Shown here piece by piece: positions 40,168 through 48,385 of a stretch of 56,716 nt of DNA (position 1 is its first letter; each line of letters starts with the position of its first letter). The notes below the pieces were generated by a model that saw nothing but the letters and a program-made list of their open reading frames with translations, had not been told where the DNA came from and searched no databases. The position numbers and the translations under genes are program-made. The stretch spans positions 1 through 56,716 of IMG/VR virus record IMGVR_UViG_3300010403_000026; one strand, given 5' to 3'. Source of the stretch: a virus.

Positions 40168-40715
40168 AACTGTTGGAAATCGGCGATGAGTTTCGTGCCC
40201 TCGACGCCCTCTTGGCTGAGGCCGCGTGGGACGCCAACGACGTGACGCAAGAGAGCTTGGAAGCCATGCAGGACGCGCATGAAGCGCTCTCGAAGTGGTT
40301 CGATGAACTCTCGACCGGCGAGAGTCAGAAGATCGACAATTACAGGGCCTACATCCGCACCCTTGAGCGGGACATTGCGGTCGCACAGTCCCTTGAGGAC
40401 CAGTACCGCAAGGAGCGGAAGACACGCGAAGGCCGCATCGAGTGGCTGAAGGGACGGATGAAAGCCTACCTCGAACTTCGGGGCAAGGACCGCATCGTCA
40501 CCGACACCTTGGGTGAAGTGAAGCTCCAGACCAACGGAGGCAAACTCCCCATCGTCCCTGAAGGGTGGGCGGATGGACTGGACCCGGCGACGATTGACTC
40601 TCAGTTCCGCAAGCTGGCTGTCAACACCGAGGCAGTCCGAGCTGCTTTAGAAGGCGGAGAAGAACTACCGTTCGCCAAGCTGGGCGAGCGTGGGAAGCAC
40701 ATTCGATTAAAGTAA
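40164..40715 (+). CDS. Gp157-like phage protein
   Basis: 183 aa starting with GTG (VKLLEIGDEFRALDALLAEA) and GAGGAGG upstream. The sequence is a long helical coiled coil (KIDNYRAYIRTLERDIAVAQ) followed by RIEWLKGRMKAYLELRGKDR and the conserved KLQTNGGKLPIVPEGW part. This is the layout of the Siphovirus Gp157 family (PF05565), of unknown role but usually next to recombination or replication genes. Confidence 0.82.
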   Translation: MKLLEIGDEFRALDALLAEAAWDANDVTQESLEAMQDAHEALSKWFDELSTGESQKIDNYRAYIRTLERDIAVAQSLEDQYRKERKTREGRIEWLKGRMKAYLELRGKDRIVTDTLGEVKLQTNGGKLPIVPEGWADGLDPATIDSQFRKLAVNTEAVRAALEGGEELPFAKLGERGKHIRLK

Positions 40716-40733
40716 CCAAACCGAGGGAAGCAA

Positions 40734-41552
40734 ATGAGCGCCGAAGTGAAACTCTACCATCCGCGCGGCCCGGCCGTGTTGATGACGCTGGAAGGCGACC
40801 TGACGACCTACTCAAGCCAAGTTGACAATCTGCTCAACGGTGGCTGGCTGGTGGCCCCGCCGGGACTGGAGGCCGGTGAGGAAAAAGATACCGTGGGGTT
40901 CGTCCTTCACGGGGAACTGGAACGGGACGGAAAGGCGACTCCGTTCCTGCTCCTGTACTCCACCAATGACGCCATGAAGTGGTCGTTCCTGAAGGTCTAC
41001 CTGAACAAGCTCGAACAGATCGAGGACTTCGAGTTCGCGTCCGGGATGAAGTTGGCGCAGATTCCCGTCTATGTCGGCAACGACAAACCGGAACGGGGCA
41101 AGTCGAGCCGGGTCGATCAGTTCATCAAACCCACTAGGCCCTTCGTGGTCGTCTTCAAGGCCAACCCGAAGTGGAACAAGGAAGACGCCGACGCCCACGC
41201 GGCCAGGCAGGAAATCTACCCGGTCCCCAAGCGGTTGTTCGTTCGCTGGGCGGATCAGCGGCCGCAGAGCGACCATCCAGAGCCTTCTGGAACGCCTACG
41301 ACCGCTCATGAGCCATCATCCCAGTCTCAACCGGCCCAAAGAGCGCCCGTGCAGAGGAGCGGCGTAGCGAGCGAACTGGCGGCTTGGCTGGCCAAAGACC
41401 CAACCCTCCAGCAGTTGAACGACTGGCTCCCGGACTTGGGCAAGATGACTCCCGATACGAAGCGAGAGTGCTGGACGATGATCCAGGAATTCGCACGGGC
41501 CGGTGGGCTGACGTTCGATGAGCAGACGAAGAAGTTCAAACCGTTCTTTTAA
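40734..41552 (+). CDS. Early protein, replication-region
   Basis: 272 aa, starting MSAEVKLYHPRGPAVLMTLE. Residues 1-185 are mixed alpha/beta (FVLHGELERDGKATPFLLLY, VVVFKANPKWNKEDADAHAA); a Pro/Gln-rich linker follows (180-215), then a helical C-terminus. The place after the Gp157-like gene suggests a DNA-metabolism role, but no motif is clear. Confidence 0.62.
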   Translation: MSAEVKLYHPRGPAVLMTLEGDLTTYSSQVDNLLNGGWLVAPPGLEAGEEKDTVGFVLHGELERDGKATPFLLLYSTNDAMKWSFLKVYLNKLEQIEDFEFASGMKLAQIPVYVGNDKPERGKSSRVDQFIKPTRPFVVVFKANPKWNKEDADAHAARQEIYPVPKRLFVRWADQRPQSDHPEPSGTPTTAHEPSSQSQPAQRAPVQRSGVASELAAWLAKDPTLQQLNDWLPDLGKMTPDTKRECWTMIQEFARAGGLTFDEQTKKFKPFF

Positions 41553-41565
41553 CCAAGGAGTTTCC

Positions 41566-41835
41566 ATGTCCGAAGAAATCGAAGTGACCAAGATCATCCT
41601 GAAGATCGGCAAGAAGTCCATCGAGCTAACGCCTGCCGAGATGAAGGAGTTGCGCGACGTGATCGACCAGACGTTCCCAAAGGAGAAGATCGTCAAGGAA
41701 CACATCTATATCCCGACCGCGCCGCCGCTCGTTCCGTGGTACAGGAGACGGTACTGGGATGAACCGCGATGGACATATACGAGCAAGACAACCGAAGGTC
41801 GAAAGTCGGCAACGATGATGCTTTCGACCAAGTGA
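41566..41835 (+). CDS. Small early protein
   Basis: 89 aa, MSEEIEVTKIILKIGKKSIE, with AAGGAG upstream. The N-terminal part (LTPAEMKELRDVIDQTFPKE) is a helical repeat; the end is Tyr/Trp/Arg-rich. Function unknown. Confidence 0.6.
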   Translation: MSEEIEVTKIILKIGKKSIELTPAEMKELRDVIDQTFPKEKIVKEHIYIPTAPPLVPWYRRRYWDEPRWTYTSKTTEGRKSATMMLSTK

Positions 41836-41840
41836 CCTTT

Positions 41841-41923
41841 GTCCGGGGGAGATCGGTGGCCTGCTTGTCGCAGGTGCCACGTTATCCTCGTGGTTTCCGC
41901 AAAAACGCCGGTCTTCCCCGGAC
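41841..41923 (+). ncRNA. Structured RNA candidate, 83 nt
   Basis: The arms GTCCGGGGGAGATCGG (41841-41856) and CCGGTCTTCCCCGGAC (41908-41923) pair over 16 bases with two G-U pairs. Inside, GTGGCCTGC/GCAGG-TG-CCAC form a hairpin, and CCACG/CGTGG a competing one. The element fills the gap between two genes and is nearly the same length as the one at 42861-42942. It could be a riboregulator, RNase site or terminator-like element; no T-run follows. Confidence 0.5.
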
Positions 41924-41976
41924 AATGCTTTTGATGTGTACCAGTTACGGAAGCTGGAAAACTAGGGCGAAAAAGC

Positions 41977-42210
41977 ATGGCATGCCCAACTTGTGATCAC
42001 ACGATGCAGTATTGCGGAAACGGACGTAGCCACTGCCCCCGATGTGGAACCATGTGCATCGACGGAGCTAATTACGTTCCGAAGCTGGTGGAGCGGTGCC
42101 GACGCTTCGAGGATGAGCGCATTCCGCTGACAGGAACGCTCGCCGAAGAATGGTTTCGTCTCGGCATCGCTGAGTCGATCAACAAGCCAGAAAACAGGTC
42201 CACTACCTAA
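41977..42210 (+). CDS. Zinc-ribbon protein
   Basis: 77 aa. Residues 3-30 (CPTCDHTMQYCGNGRSHCPR, then CGTMC) hold CxxC...CxxC, a zinc ribbon. A helical C-terminus follows (VERCRRFEDERIPLTGTLAE). Role unknown; possibly nucleic acid binding. Confidence 0.65.
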   Translation: MACPTCDHTMQYCGNGRSHCPRCGTMCIDGANYVPKLVERCRRFEDERIPLTGTLAEEWFRLGIAESINKPENRSTT

Positions 42211-42212
42211 GA

Positions 42213-42527
42213 GTGCCGGACCACGAGGGTAAAAAAGTGTCCGAATTTCGATTGCCTGACCTTGTGACTGATGACCGCACGCTAGAGCTGCAAAACTACG
42301 CGAGCGAACAAGAGGCTAAACTGCTGCCCTGTCCGTTCTGTGGATCGAAAGCCTACTACGTTCGTTCAGTCAATGGAAGCAATATGCACCGTTGCGGTTG
42401 TCACGCATGCGGGGTGTATTTCAAATCGCCGGAGGTTTACCATCCGGGCGGCGACTATCTGACCAAGGACATTGTGTCAGCGTGGAACCAGCGCGCTGAT
42501 CCGTGCCCGAAAGGTCACGACGAGTAG
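42213..42527 (+). CDS. Lar-like restriction alleviation protein
   Basis: 104 aa with a GTG start (a second GTG is at 42237). The core LLPCPFCGSKAYYVRSVNG, then CGCHACGVYF and a closing DIVSAWNQRA, fits the Lar family of phage-encoded zinc-finger proteins that weaken host type I restriction. The CPFCG ... C-AC ... WN-R pattern is typical. Function inferred from the family. Confidence 0.72.
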   Translation: MPDHEGKKVSEFRLPDLVTDDRTLELQNYASEQEAKLLPCPFCGSKAYYVRSVNGSNMHRCGCHACGVYFKSPEVYHPGGDYLTKDIVSAWNQRADPCPKGHDE

Positions 42528-42564
42528 CCCAGCCTACCGAGCTAGAGAACCAAAGGAGAAAGCA

Positions 42565-42762
42565 ATGACTGACTTGTTGTGTCCACTGACCCACAAAAGG
42601 CTGTGCTCCATCCCCCAGCCCCAGATGACGCTCGCGGACGTGAAGCAGTATTTGGCCCACGTCTTCGGAAACGAAGTGGCCGCGCAGTCGAGGTGCCGGT
42701 CGAGGGACACGGATTGGATCGTAGACGTTCCGGTCGGGCTGAAGATCGTGGAACGGAACTGA
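42565..42762 (+). CDS. Small early protein
   Basis: 65 aa from the ATG at 42565 (MTDLLCPLTHKRLCSIPQPQ), leader AAAGGAGAAAGCA. Two Cys pairs are far apart. Function unknown. Confidence 0.55.
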   Translation: MTDLLCPLTHKRLCSIPQPQMTLADVKQYLAHVFGNEVAAQSRCRSRDTDWIVDVPVGLKIVERN

Positions 42763-42860
42763 GCGCTTGACTCCTCTCAGGGGCGAGCGTACAAATGAAA
42801 TCGACGCCGGATGTCAGACCCCGGCAGGCCGCAAGCTATGGGACAACTTGAATTTTTCCT

Positions 42861-42942
42861 GGGGCCATGCCCCTTCGGTGCCGAACATTCGCTTCCATAG
42901 CGGCGGGTGGGATCGGGTCTGACGCCGAAGGGGTGTGGCCCC
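42861..42942 (+). ncRNA. Long hairpin before the ParB-like gene, 82 nt
   Basis: GGGGCCATGCCCCTTCGGTG (42861-42880) pairs fully with CGCCGAAGGGGTGTGGCCCC (42923-42942): 20 bp, of which three are G-U, as expected when selection keeps an RNA structure. The loop contains a CGCT/AGCG hairpin and a CCGA/TCGG stem. It lies 22 bases before the ATG of the ParB-like gene with AAGGAG between, so control of translation of that gene is possible. Confidence 0.55.
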
Positions 42943-42964
42943 CGGTGTTTTCAAGGAGTCTAGG

Positions 42965-43798
42965 ATGGTCTTCCGAGTTGACCCGGAGATTCAGAGTTTT
43001 CTCCCCAAGATGGGAGAAGAGAGCTACGGGTTGCTGAGAAAAAACATCATCGCACGCCACGAGGCTGGCCACAAAGTAGACAATCTCGTCATCATCAACG
43101 TCAACGGCGATCACTTCCTCGGCGACGGACACAACCGCAAAGACATCTGCGACGGCGAGGGCATCCCCTACGAGTTCTCGATTCTGAAAATGAGCACCCG
43201 CGAAGAGGCTATCCAGTGGATTATTGAGAACCAACTAGGCAAGCGCAACCTGACCGACGCCCAGCGCAGCGACCTTCGCGGAAGGCTATATCTGAACACC
43301 AAAAACGGGCACGGCGGCGACCGAGCAAGTTCCCAAAATGGGAACTTGAAAACAGCGGAAAAAATAGCAAAAACAGAGGGTGTATCGAAAAATACCGTGC
43401 TTCGAGACGCCGAGTTTTCCAAGGGCCTTGACGAGCTAAAACCAGAAGCAAAAGCCAAAGTTCTGTCCGGCGAGGCCACGGTCACGAAGTCCCAAGTCGC
43501 CACCGGAATCTTCTGCCCGAACTGCACGAAGAAAGGCCCCAAGTCCATGTGCCGGGAATGCTTTGCTTTGCGCGAGAAAGCGAAAGAGAGCAAACCAACC
43601 AACGGCAAACCCAAAGAACCCAAGTCCGGTCGATTGAAGTTCGATGACCGCAAGGTCGAGGACATGATCGGCAGGCTGACTAGGCTTCTGAACGACCGGG
43701 CGCAAGCTTTGGGGCACCAGAAGCATCCGGGGTGGAAATCAACCCACTCGAAGATGAGCGACCTCATTGAGGCTTGGGAAGCATGGCAGAAGGCATAA
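42965..43798 (+). CDS. ParB-like nuclease-domain protein with zinc knuckle
   Basis: 277 aa from the ATG at 42965 with AAGGAG. Residues about 30-90 carry a ParB/Srx-type fold (VDNLVIINVNGDHFLGDGHN, RKDICDGEGIPYEF) and the helical part IENQLGKRNLTDAQRSDLRG, typical of ParB-like phage proteins. A second part has VSKNTVLRDAEFSKGLDEL (HTH-like) and FCPNCTKKGPKSMCREC, the same kind of zinc knuckle as in the RHH regulators. It ends helical. A role in DNA binding or regulation is likely. Confidence 0.8.
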   Translation: MVFRVDPEIQSFLPKMGEESYGLLRKNIIARHEAGHKVDNLVIINVNGDHFLGDGHNRKDICDGEGIPYEFSILKMSTREEAIQWIIENQLGKRNLTDAQRSDLRGRLYLNTKNGHGGDRASSQNGNLKTAEKIAKTEGVSKNTVLRDAEFSKGLDELKPEAKAKVLSGEATVTKSQVATGIFCPNCTKKGPKSMCRECFALREKAKESKPTNGKPKEPKSGRLKFDDRKVEDMIGRLTRLLNDRAQALGHQKHPGWKSTHSKMSDLIEAWEAWQKA

Positions 43799-45342
43799 TC
43801 CTGCCCACGATGTGGCCACATCAGGAGTACGCCGTTGGTGAAGTGCCACGGCGTATCCTTGCTGGCGAAAAGAAAATCTGCCTGACCTCTCCAACGGGAG
43901 GAGGAAAGACGCGGATCGTCTGCGAACTGATCGAGTGGGCGGTCGCGCAAGGATGGAAGGCCATCGTCTACACAAATCGGAAACTGCTCATCAATCAACT
44001 TTCCAGAGTCCTCACCGCTCATGGATTAACCTTCGGCATTCGTGCGGCCGGACATGAGGACAATCGCCAGCACGACGTACAGGTATCCTCTCTGCCGACC
44101 GAAAACCAGCGCGTCTTCAAAATGGACAAGTGGCAGATTCACGGCCACGGAGTAAAGACCCTGGCCCTCGTGGACGAAGCGCACCTGAACAAAGCCGCAA
44201 TGGCCGAGCAGGTTTTGAAGCTTCACGTCGAGCACGGCGGAGCGTATGTGGGGATCACGGCCACGCCAATTGACCTAGCGCACCTGTACGACTCGCTGGT
44301 CGTCGCCGGGACGATGGGGGAATTGAGAAAATACGGATGTCTGGTTCCCGCCATGCACTACGGGCCGGACGAACCGGACATGCGGAACTTCAAGCAGAGT
44401 GTTAAGACCGGGGAATACAAGGAAGGCGATGTCAAGAAAGCCATCATGACCAAAGCGATCTTCGGTCGAGTCCTGGACCAATACCGCCAACTCAATCCCG
44501 ACCAAAGGCCAACCGTTCTCTTTGCTCCTGGGGTCGAGGAGTCGATCTGGTTCGCCGAGCAGCTTTGCAAGGCTGGTGTTCGCGCGGCCCATATCGACGG
44601 CAACGGAGTCTGGATGGAAGGCGAGTATTACCCAAACGGGCCACGGGAAGAACTCCTTGCCTCCGTCAGAGACGGGTACACAAAGATCATCTGCAACCGC
44701 TTCGTCCTTCGGGAAGGACTGGATATTCCCGAACTCTCGCACGCCATCGCCGCCACCGTGATGGGGTCGCTCCAGACCTGGCTTCAGTCGATGGGGCGCA
44801 TCCTACGGGCCTGCGCTGGAAAACAGTCAGCCACCATTCAGGACCACGGCGGGCACTACTGGAGGCACGGTTCAGTCAACGCGGATCGCGAGTGGGCGCT
44901 TGGCAAGACCGAGGCTCAGTGGAAAGAGGAACGAGCGGAGCGGATCATCGCCAAGCAGGATCAGGAACCGATCCGCTGCCCTCAGTGCGGCCGGATTCGA
45001 CCATCTGGCCCAAAGTGCCCTCAGTGCGGACACGAATCAAGCAAGCGAACCCGCATCGTCATGCAGTCCGATGGCTCTCTTCGCCAGCACGAAGGCGACG
45101 TGTTCAAACCCAAGCCTGTGAAGGTCGAGCCGGACACCGCCAAGCTGTGGAGCAACAAGTATTACCAAGCCAAGAATTCGAAGAATCGCATGAACTTCAA
45201 ACAAGCAGAGGCGATGTTCTTCTTGGAAAACCACTACTACCCACCACGCACGCTTCCCCTGATGCCCATCGAGAAAGCCGACTGGTCTTTGCCAGTGGCC
45301 GACGTTCCCTATGACCGCCTGATCCAAAAGGAGAAATCATGA
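43783..45342 (+). CDS. Superfamily 2 DNA helicase with zinc ribbon
   Basis: 519 aa. Motif I is TSPTGGGKTRIV (residues about 35-46), motif II LVDEAHL (DEAH type), motif III GITATP. The C-terminal helicase half has VLFAPGVEESIWFAEQL, a VLREGLDIPELSHAI (motif V) and QSMGRILRA (motif VI). A zinc ribbon (IRCPQCGRIRPSGPKCPQCG) lies near residue 400. It would unwind DNA or remodel protein-DNA complexes in phage replication. The start overlaps the end of the ParB-like gene. Confidence 0.93.
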   Translation: MAEGIILPTMWPHQEYAVGEVPRRILAGEKKICLTSPTGGGKTRIVCELIEWAVAQGWKAIVYTNRKLLINQLSRVLTAHGLTFGIRAAGHEDNRQHDVQVSSLPTENQRVFKMDKWQIHGHGVKTLALVDEAHLNKAAMAEQVLKLHVEHGGAYVGITATPIDLAHLYDSLVVAGTMGELRKYGCLVPAMHYGPDEPDMRNFKQSVKTGEYKEGDVKKAIMTKAIFGRVLDQYRQLNPDQRPTVLFAPGVEESIWFAEQLCKAGVRAAHIDGNGVWMEGEYYPNGPREELLASVRDGYTKIICNRFVLREGLDIPELSHAIAATVMGSLQTWLQSMGRILRACAGKQSATIQDHGGHYWRHGSVNADREWALGKTEAQWKEERAERIIAKQDQEPIRCPQCGRIRPSGPKCPQCGHESSKRTRIVMQSDGSLRQHEGDVFKPKPVKVEPDTAKLWSNKYYQAKNSKNRMNFKQAEAMFFLENHYYPPRTLPLMPIEKADWSLPVADVPYDRLIQKEKS

Positions 45343-45623
45343 GACTTCAATGCTGGCTTTGGGGATGCGAAGACACTCATCGTCTCGATGACGAAGAAGG
45401 GCTTCTGTCCGAATGCCGCCGATGCCGCGAGCCGTCGTATGGAGAAAACTGGTACTTTTCGCTACTCAATCGAATCGAGTTTGACTGGTTGTACCCCATC
45501 GTTCACCGCTGCCTGTGCGGCAAGCTCGACTGGTTCAATAGTAAGAAGCACGAAGACTGCTGCGGCAAAGCCCATCAGGAATGGATGGACAAGAACCAAA
45601 TCGGCGACGACATCCCGTTTTGA
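45339..45623 (+). CDS. Small Cys-rich protein
   Basis: 94 aa starting MRLQCWLWGCEDTHRLDDEE. Cys residues occur in CRRC, CLCG and CCG, a likely zinc-binding set; the start resembles DUF1660-type prophage proteins. ATGA overlap with the helicase gene. Function unknown. Confidence 0.62.
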   Translation: MRLQCWLWGCEDTHRLDDEEGLLSECRRCREPSYGENWYFSLLNRIEFDWLYPIVHRCLCGKLDWFNSKKHEDCCGKAHQEWMDKNQIGDDIPF

Positions 45624-45630
45624 GGCTCCT

Positions 45631-45858
45631 ATGGCCAAGAAAACTGACGAGACTCTTCATCGTTACGACTTCAAGTGCTGCAACGGCCTCTGTAAGCGCT
45701 CTGGGTCCATCAAGTGCAACTGGATCGAGCTGAACTACCTCAGAGAGTGTAAGCCTCCGATGGAGTGTTCGTTCTGCAAGCAACGAAAGAAGCGCCACCC
45801 GACGCCGGGTTTGTTTGATGGAGTTGAAGAAGGAATCCACTTGGGAGAAATCGAGTGA
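45631..45858 (+). CDS. Small zinc-finger protein
   Basis: 75 aa, MAKKTDETLHRYDFKCCNGL. Two groups C-C...C and C...CSFC fit a zinc ribbon. Overlaps the next gene by 4 nt. Function unknown. Confidence 0.58.
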   Translation: MAKKTDETLHRYDFKCCNGLCKRSGSIKCNWIELNYLRECKPPMECSFCKQRKKRHPTPGLFDGVEEGIHLGEIE

Positions 45859-46073
45859 AGCTCAATCTGCGAATCAGGCGCTATCCTTCCGATCCGAACC
45901 ACTGCGACGTGTGGCTGCTCGACGGCGTGCTCGGCGCTGAATGCCTGCTTCACGGCCAAGTCCTTCCGAGTCGGGCCGATGCTTTGAAGGAATGGTTTTC
46001 GGAGCACGGGGTCAAATGCGAAGAAGAGTCATCGCCGATTGAAAACCCAAAGGACTTGGGAGGCGAAGCGTGA
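45855..46073 (+). CDS. Small protein, unknown
   Basis: 72 aa starting with GTG (VKLNLRIRRYPSDPNHCDVW). It looks like a mixed alpha/beta fold with a helix near residue 40 (RADALKEWFSEHG). Coupled to both neighbours by 4-nt overlaps. Confidence 0.58.
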   Translation: MKLNLRIRRYPSDPNHCDVWLLDGVLGAECLLHGQVLPSRADALKEWFSEHGVKCEEESSPIENPKDLGGEA

Positions 46074-46285
46074 GCCAGCCATTCCTGACGGTCTCATACG
46101 TCAACGACCACAAGCTCCAGGGCCGTCAGGTGGAGGGAAGGTGGGAGTGGAGCTGCCCGGCCTTCCCCTCTCTCGCCAGCCTGCACGACGGCTGCACGGA
46201 CCCCTCGGAGTGCCTTCTGGACTTCATGAAACTGTGCGTAGAACCGAGTTTGAAGAACCGACGAGCGTGGGAGGAGAGCAAGTGA
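46070..46285 (+). CDS. Small protein, unknown
   Basis: 71 aa with a GTG start (VSQPFLTVSYVNDHKLQGRQ). Cys-containing middle (CPAF, CTDPSEC). Overlaps the next gene by 4 nt. Function unknown. Confidence 0.55.
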   Translation: MSQPFLTVSYVNDHKLQGRQVEGRWEWSCPAFPSLASLHDGCTDPSECLLDFMKLCVEPSLKNRRAWEESK

Positions 46286-46506
46286 GCGAACAGGTCAATC
46301 ATCCGACACACTACGGCGGTGAGGCTAATCCCTACGAGGCCATCAAGGTTATCGAAGCGTGGGGCTTGGGATTCTGTCTCGGCAACACCGTGAAGTACAT
46401 CAGCCGCGCCGGGAAGAAGGGCGATGTATTGACCGATCTGAAAAAAGCAGCGTGGTATCTGAACCGTGAAATCCAAAACCTTGAAGGGAAGCCCAATGGA
46501 GTTTAA
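46282..46506 (+). CDS. DUF3310 (SaV-like) protein
   Basis: 74 aa, GTG start with GAGGAG upstream. The core VNHPTHYGGEANPYEAIKVI, then FCLGNTVKYISRAGKKG and DLKKAAWYLNREI, matches DUF3310, a small phage protein related to nucleotide pyrophosphohydrolase-like folds. It precedes ThyX, so a link to nucleotide metabolism is plausible. Confidence 0.85.
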   Translation: MSEQVNHPTHYGGEANPYEAIKVIEAWGLGFCLGNTVKYISRAGKKGDVLTDLKKAAWYLNREIQNLEGKPNGV

Positions 46507-47218
46507 GTCAACGGTTGATGTGAAGCTCATTCAGAGCATGGGCGGCGATCATATGGTCGTCGCAGCCGCGAAGGTCAGCACGAACGGACGGGACTGTTTG
46601 CAGTTTGCCGAACCGGGCGCTGCTGACGAAAACTTCGGCCTCATCAACTACCTGATGAAGCACCGCCACGGAACACCGTTCGAGCACGCCGCCGCGACGT
46701 TCTTTGTCCACGCTCCGATTTTCGTCTGGCGTGAATGGCACCGTCACAGAATTGGGTTCAGTTACAACGAGGAGAGCGGGCGTTACAAGCAGCTTGAACC
46801 AATTTTCTACGTGCCCGACCGGCACCGCCCCATGATGAAAGTCGATGGGTGGAAGCCGGGTCGCCCAAAGTTTGCTCACTGTGACAGCGACGACGTTTAC
46901 AACCACTTGGTTGGCAATCTCGAAGGCATGTACGAAGCAGCGTACCAGACCTACGAAGACAACCTTTCTCTCGGCATCGACCCCGGACTGGCCCGCGACT
47001 GTCTGCCGGTAGGCATCTATTCCGGTTGTTGGGTCACTTGCAATCCACGGTCGCTGATGGCCTTCCTGTCGCTCAGGACGCACGATCCCAACGCCAAGGC
47101 AGTTTCATACCCTTTGTGGGAAATCGAGATGGCGGCACGGGCCTGCGAGAAGATGTTCGCGGAGGGGTGGCCGCTTACCTACAAAGCGTTTTGCGAGAAC
47201 GGGCGGATGGCCCCATGA
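46496..47218 (+). CDS. thyX: Flavin-dependent thymidylate synthase (ThyX)
   Basis: 240 aa. The signature RHRIGFSYNEESGRY (RHRxxSxNExSxRY-like, residues about 82-96) is clear; EWHRH precedes it, and LPVGIYSGCWVTCNPRSLMA and FLSLRTHDPNAKAVSYPLWE follow at the substrate/FAD site. The enzyme makes dTMP from dUMP with folate and FAD, helping phage DNA synthesis. Its start overlaps the DUF3310-like gene. Confidence 0.95.
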   Translation: MEFKSTVDVKLIQSMGGDHMVVAAAKVSTNGRDCLQFAEPGAADENFGLINYLMKHRHGTPFEHAAATFFVHAPIFVWREWHRHRIGFSYNEESGRYKQLEPIFYVPDRHRPMMKVDGWKPGRPKFAHCDSDDVYNHLVGNLEGMYEAAYQTYEDNLSLGIDPGLARDCLPVGIYSGCWVTCNPRSLMAFLSLRTHDPNAKAVSYPLWEIEMAARACEKMFAEGWPLTYKAFCENGRMAP

Positions 47219-47553
47219 GCGACCAAGACGATATGCTCCGCGCCCAAGAGCGTGCCCTGAGCAACGATCTGGCCCTGATACTCCTCAAGGCCATCACGAC
47301 GGCCTCCATCGCCCAACCGGACATCCTCCGCACGGCTTTGGCTTCCGTCTTCGACCTGAAGAGGACCGAGGAACTGTACGAGAAGATGCAGCAGCGTATC
47401 TTCCTCGCGACCCAAAAGCTGGAAGCCTTGGAGGAACGGTGCAGGTTGGCTGAAGAGGAACTGGGGAAGCTCCGCAAGACGGTCGCGAACGCACAGGAGT
47501 TCTTGTCCCATCGAAATGGAAAACATGCCGGACCAGCGCCGAGAATACGTTGA
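47215..47553 (+). CDS. Helical early protein
   Basis: 112 aa, starting MSDQDDMLRAQERALSNDLA from an ATGA overlap with ThyX. Residues 50-95 are a coiled coil (TQKLEALEERCRLAEEELGK). Function unknown. Confidence 0.6.
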   Translation: MSDQDDMLRAQERALSNDLALILLKAITTASIAQPDILRTALASVFDLKRTEELYEKMQQRIFLATQKLEALEERCRLAEEELGKLRKTVANAQEFLSHRNGKHAGPAPRIR

Positions 47554-47584
47554 CTTCTTTGCCACAGTAGTTATTATTACTATT

Positions 47585-47716
47585 ATGAAGACGACCAAGA
47601 AACCCCTGACGTGCAAACGGTGCGGCCAGTCATGGACGCCACGGATTGAAGCCGTGCCCGTCCAGTGCCCGCGATGCAAAAGCCCGTTATGGTCCAAACC
47701 AAAGGTGCGAAAGTGA
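47585..47716 (+). CDS. Zinc-ribbon micro-protein
   Basis: 43 aa: MKTTKKPLTCKRCGQSWTPR, then VQCPRCKSPLW. CxxCG...CxxC is a zinc ribbon of the rubredoxin-like kind. No clear ribosome site is seen at this ATG; an earlier ATG at 47516 would give 66 aa. Function unknown. Confidence 0.58.
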   Translation: MKTTKKPLTCKRCGQSWTPRIEAVPVQCPRCKSPLWSKPKVRK

Positions 47717-47940
47717 TTAAAGAAAAACTGGCCGAGTTCGTGTCTATGCTTGAGGCCAAGGACACGCCGAAGAACACGGCGAAACTACAGTCAGTCCTCA
47801 TGATTATCACCGGGCTTGCTCAAGACGAGTCTTTGGAAGTGACTCACGACGACTTCGCCTCGCTCAACAGCGAAGTCAGAAAAATGATGCTTTTGTGTTG
47901 GGCTGCTCTGTTCCTTCAACAAATTCAGGAGAAAAAGTGA
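47713..47940 (+). CDS. Small helical protein
   Basis: 75 aa with a GTG overlapping the previous stop (GTGA). It starts VIKEKLAEFVSMLEAKDTPK and ends hydrophobic (MMLLCWAALFLQQIQEKK). Function unknown. Confidence 0.52.
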   Translation: MIKEKLAEFVSMLEAKDTPKNTAKLQSVLMIITGLAQDESLEVTHDDFASLNSEVRKMMLLCWAALFLQQIQEKK

Positions 47941-48149
47941 GCGAAGACAACAATCTGGCTGCACCGCCAAAGCAACCCAAAACCAAGGCCCGTTCACGTC
48001 GGAACTACCAAGCCGAACTGATCGACTTGCAAGGACGGGTCGATGTGGCGGTGCGGATTCTCAAGAAGTCCACCGACAGCGAGGCTAACTCTCCCGCCGC
48101 CAAGGAACTGGTCAGCGTGGCCGTCGAAACCCTGACCGGGGAGGAGTGA
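47937..48149 (+). CDS. Small basic helical protein
   Basis: 70 aa, GTG start overlapping the previous stop. Basic Pro-rich start (APPKQPKTKARSRRNYQAEL), then a helix (IDLQGRVDVAVRILKKSTDS). Possibly DNA binding. Function unknown. Confidence 0.55.
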   Translation: MSEDNNLAAPPKQPKTKARSRRNYQAELIDLQGRVDVAVRILKKSTDSEANSPAAKELVSVAVETLTGEE

Positions 48150-48385
48150 TGCCACGCCTTCATTTGCTCATCCACGGGAAGCTGTATCTGGTTATGACCA
48201 AGCTGATCGAAGGAGTCAGGACCGTCAGCCTGTGCGACCAGATGGGTGTCACGAAGTTCGAGATCAACGAGCGTGGCTCATGCACCTGCGGGAGCGACCA
48301 CCAAAGGCTCCTTGGAACGACAGGGAAGGGCGAGTTCCGCCGTTGTCCACACGCCAAAGCCGCTCAAAAGGTTGGTCTGCTGTGA
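48149..48385 (+). CDS. SWIM-like small zinc protein
   Basis: 78 aa from the ATG at 48149, with GAGGAG upstream. CTCGSDHQR and CPHAKAA form a CxC...CxH set like a SWIM zinc finger. Role unknown; overlaps the HNH gene start. Confidence 0.6.
   Translation: MPRLHLLIHGKLYLVMTKLIEGVRTVSLCDQMGVTKFEINERGSCTCGSDHQRLLGTTGKGEFRRCPHAKAAQKVGLL

Noticed and set aside
41769-41996. 75-residue plus-strand frame
   Set aside because: It runs through the 83-nt hairpin, lacks a ribosome site and has no coding look in its second half. The hairpin explains the gap better.
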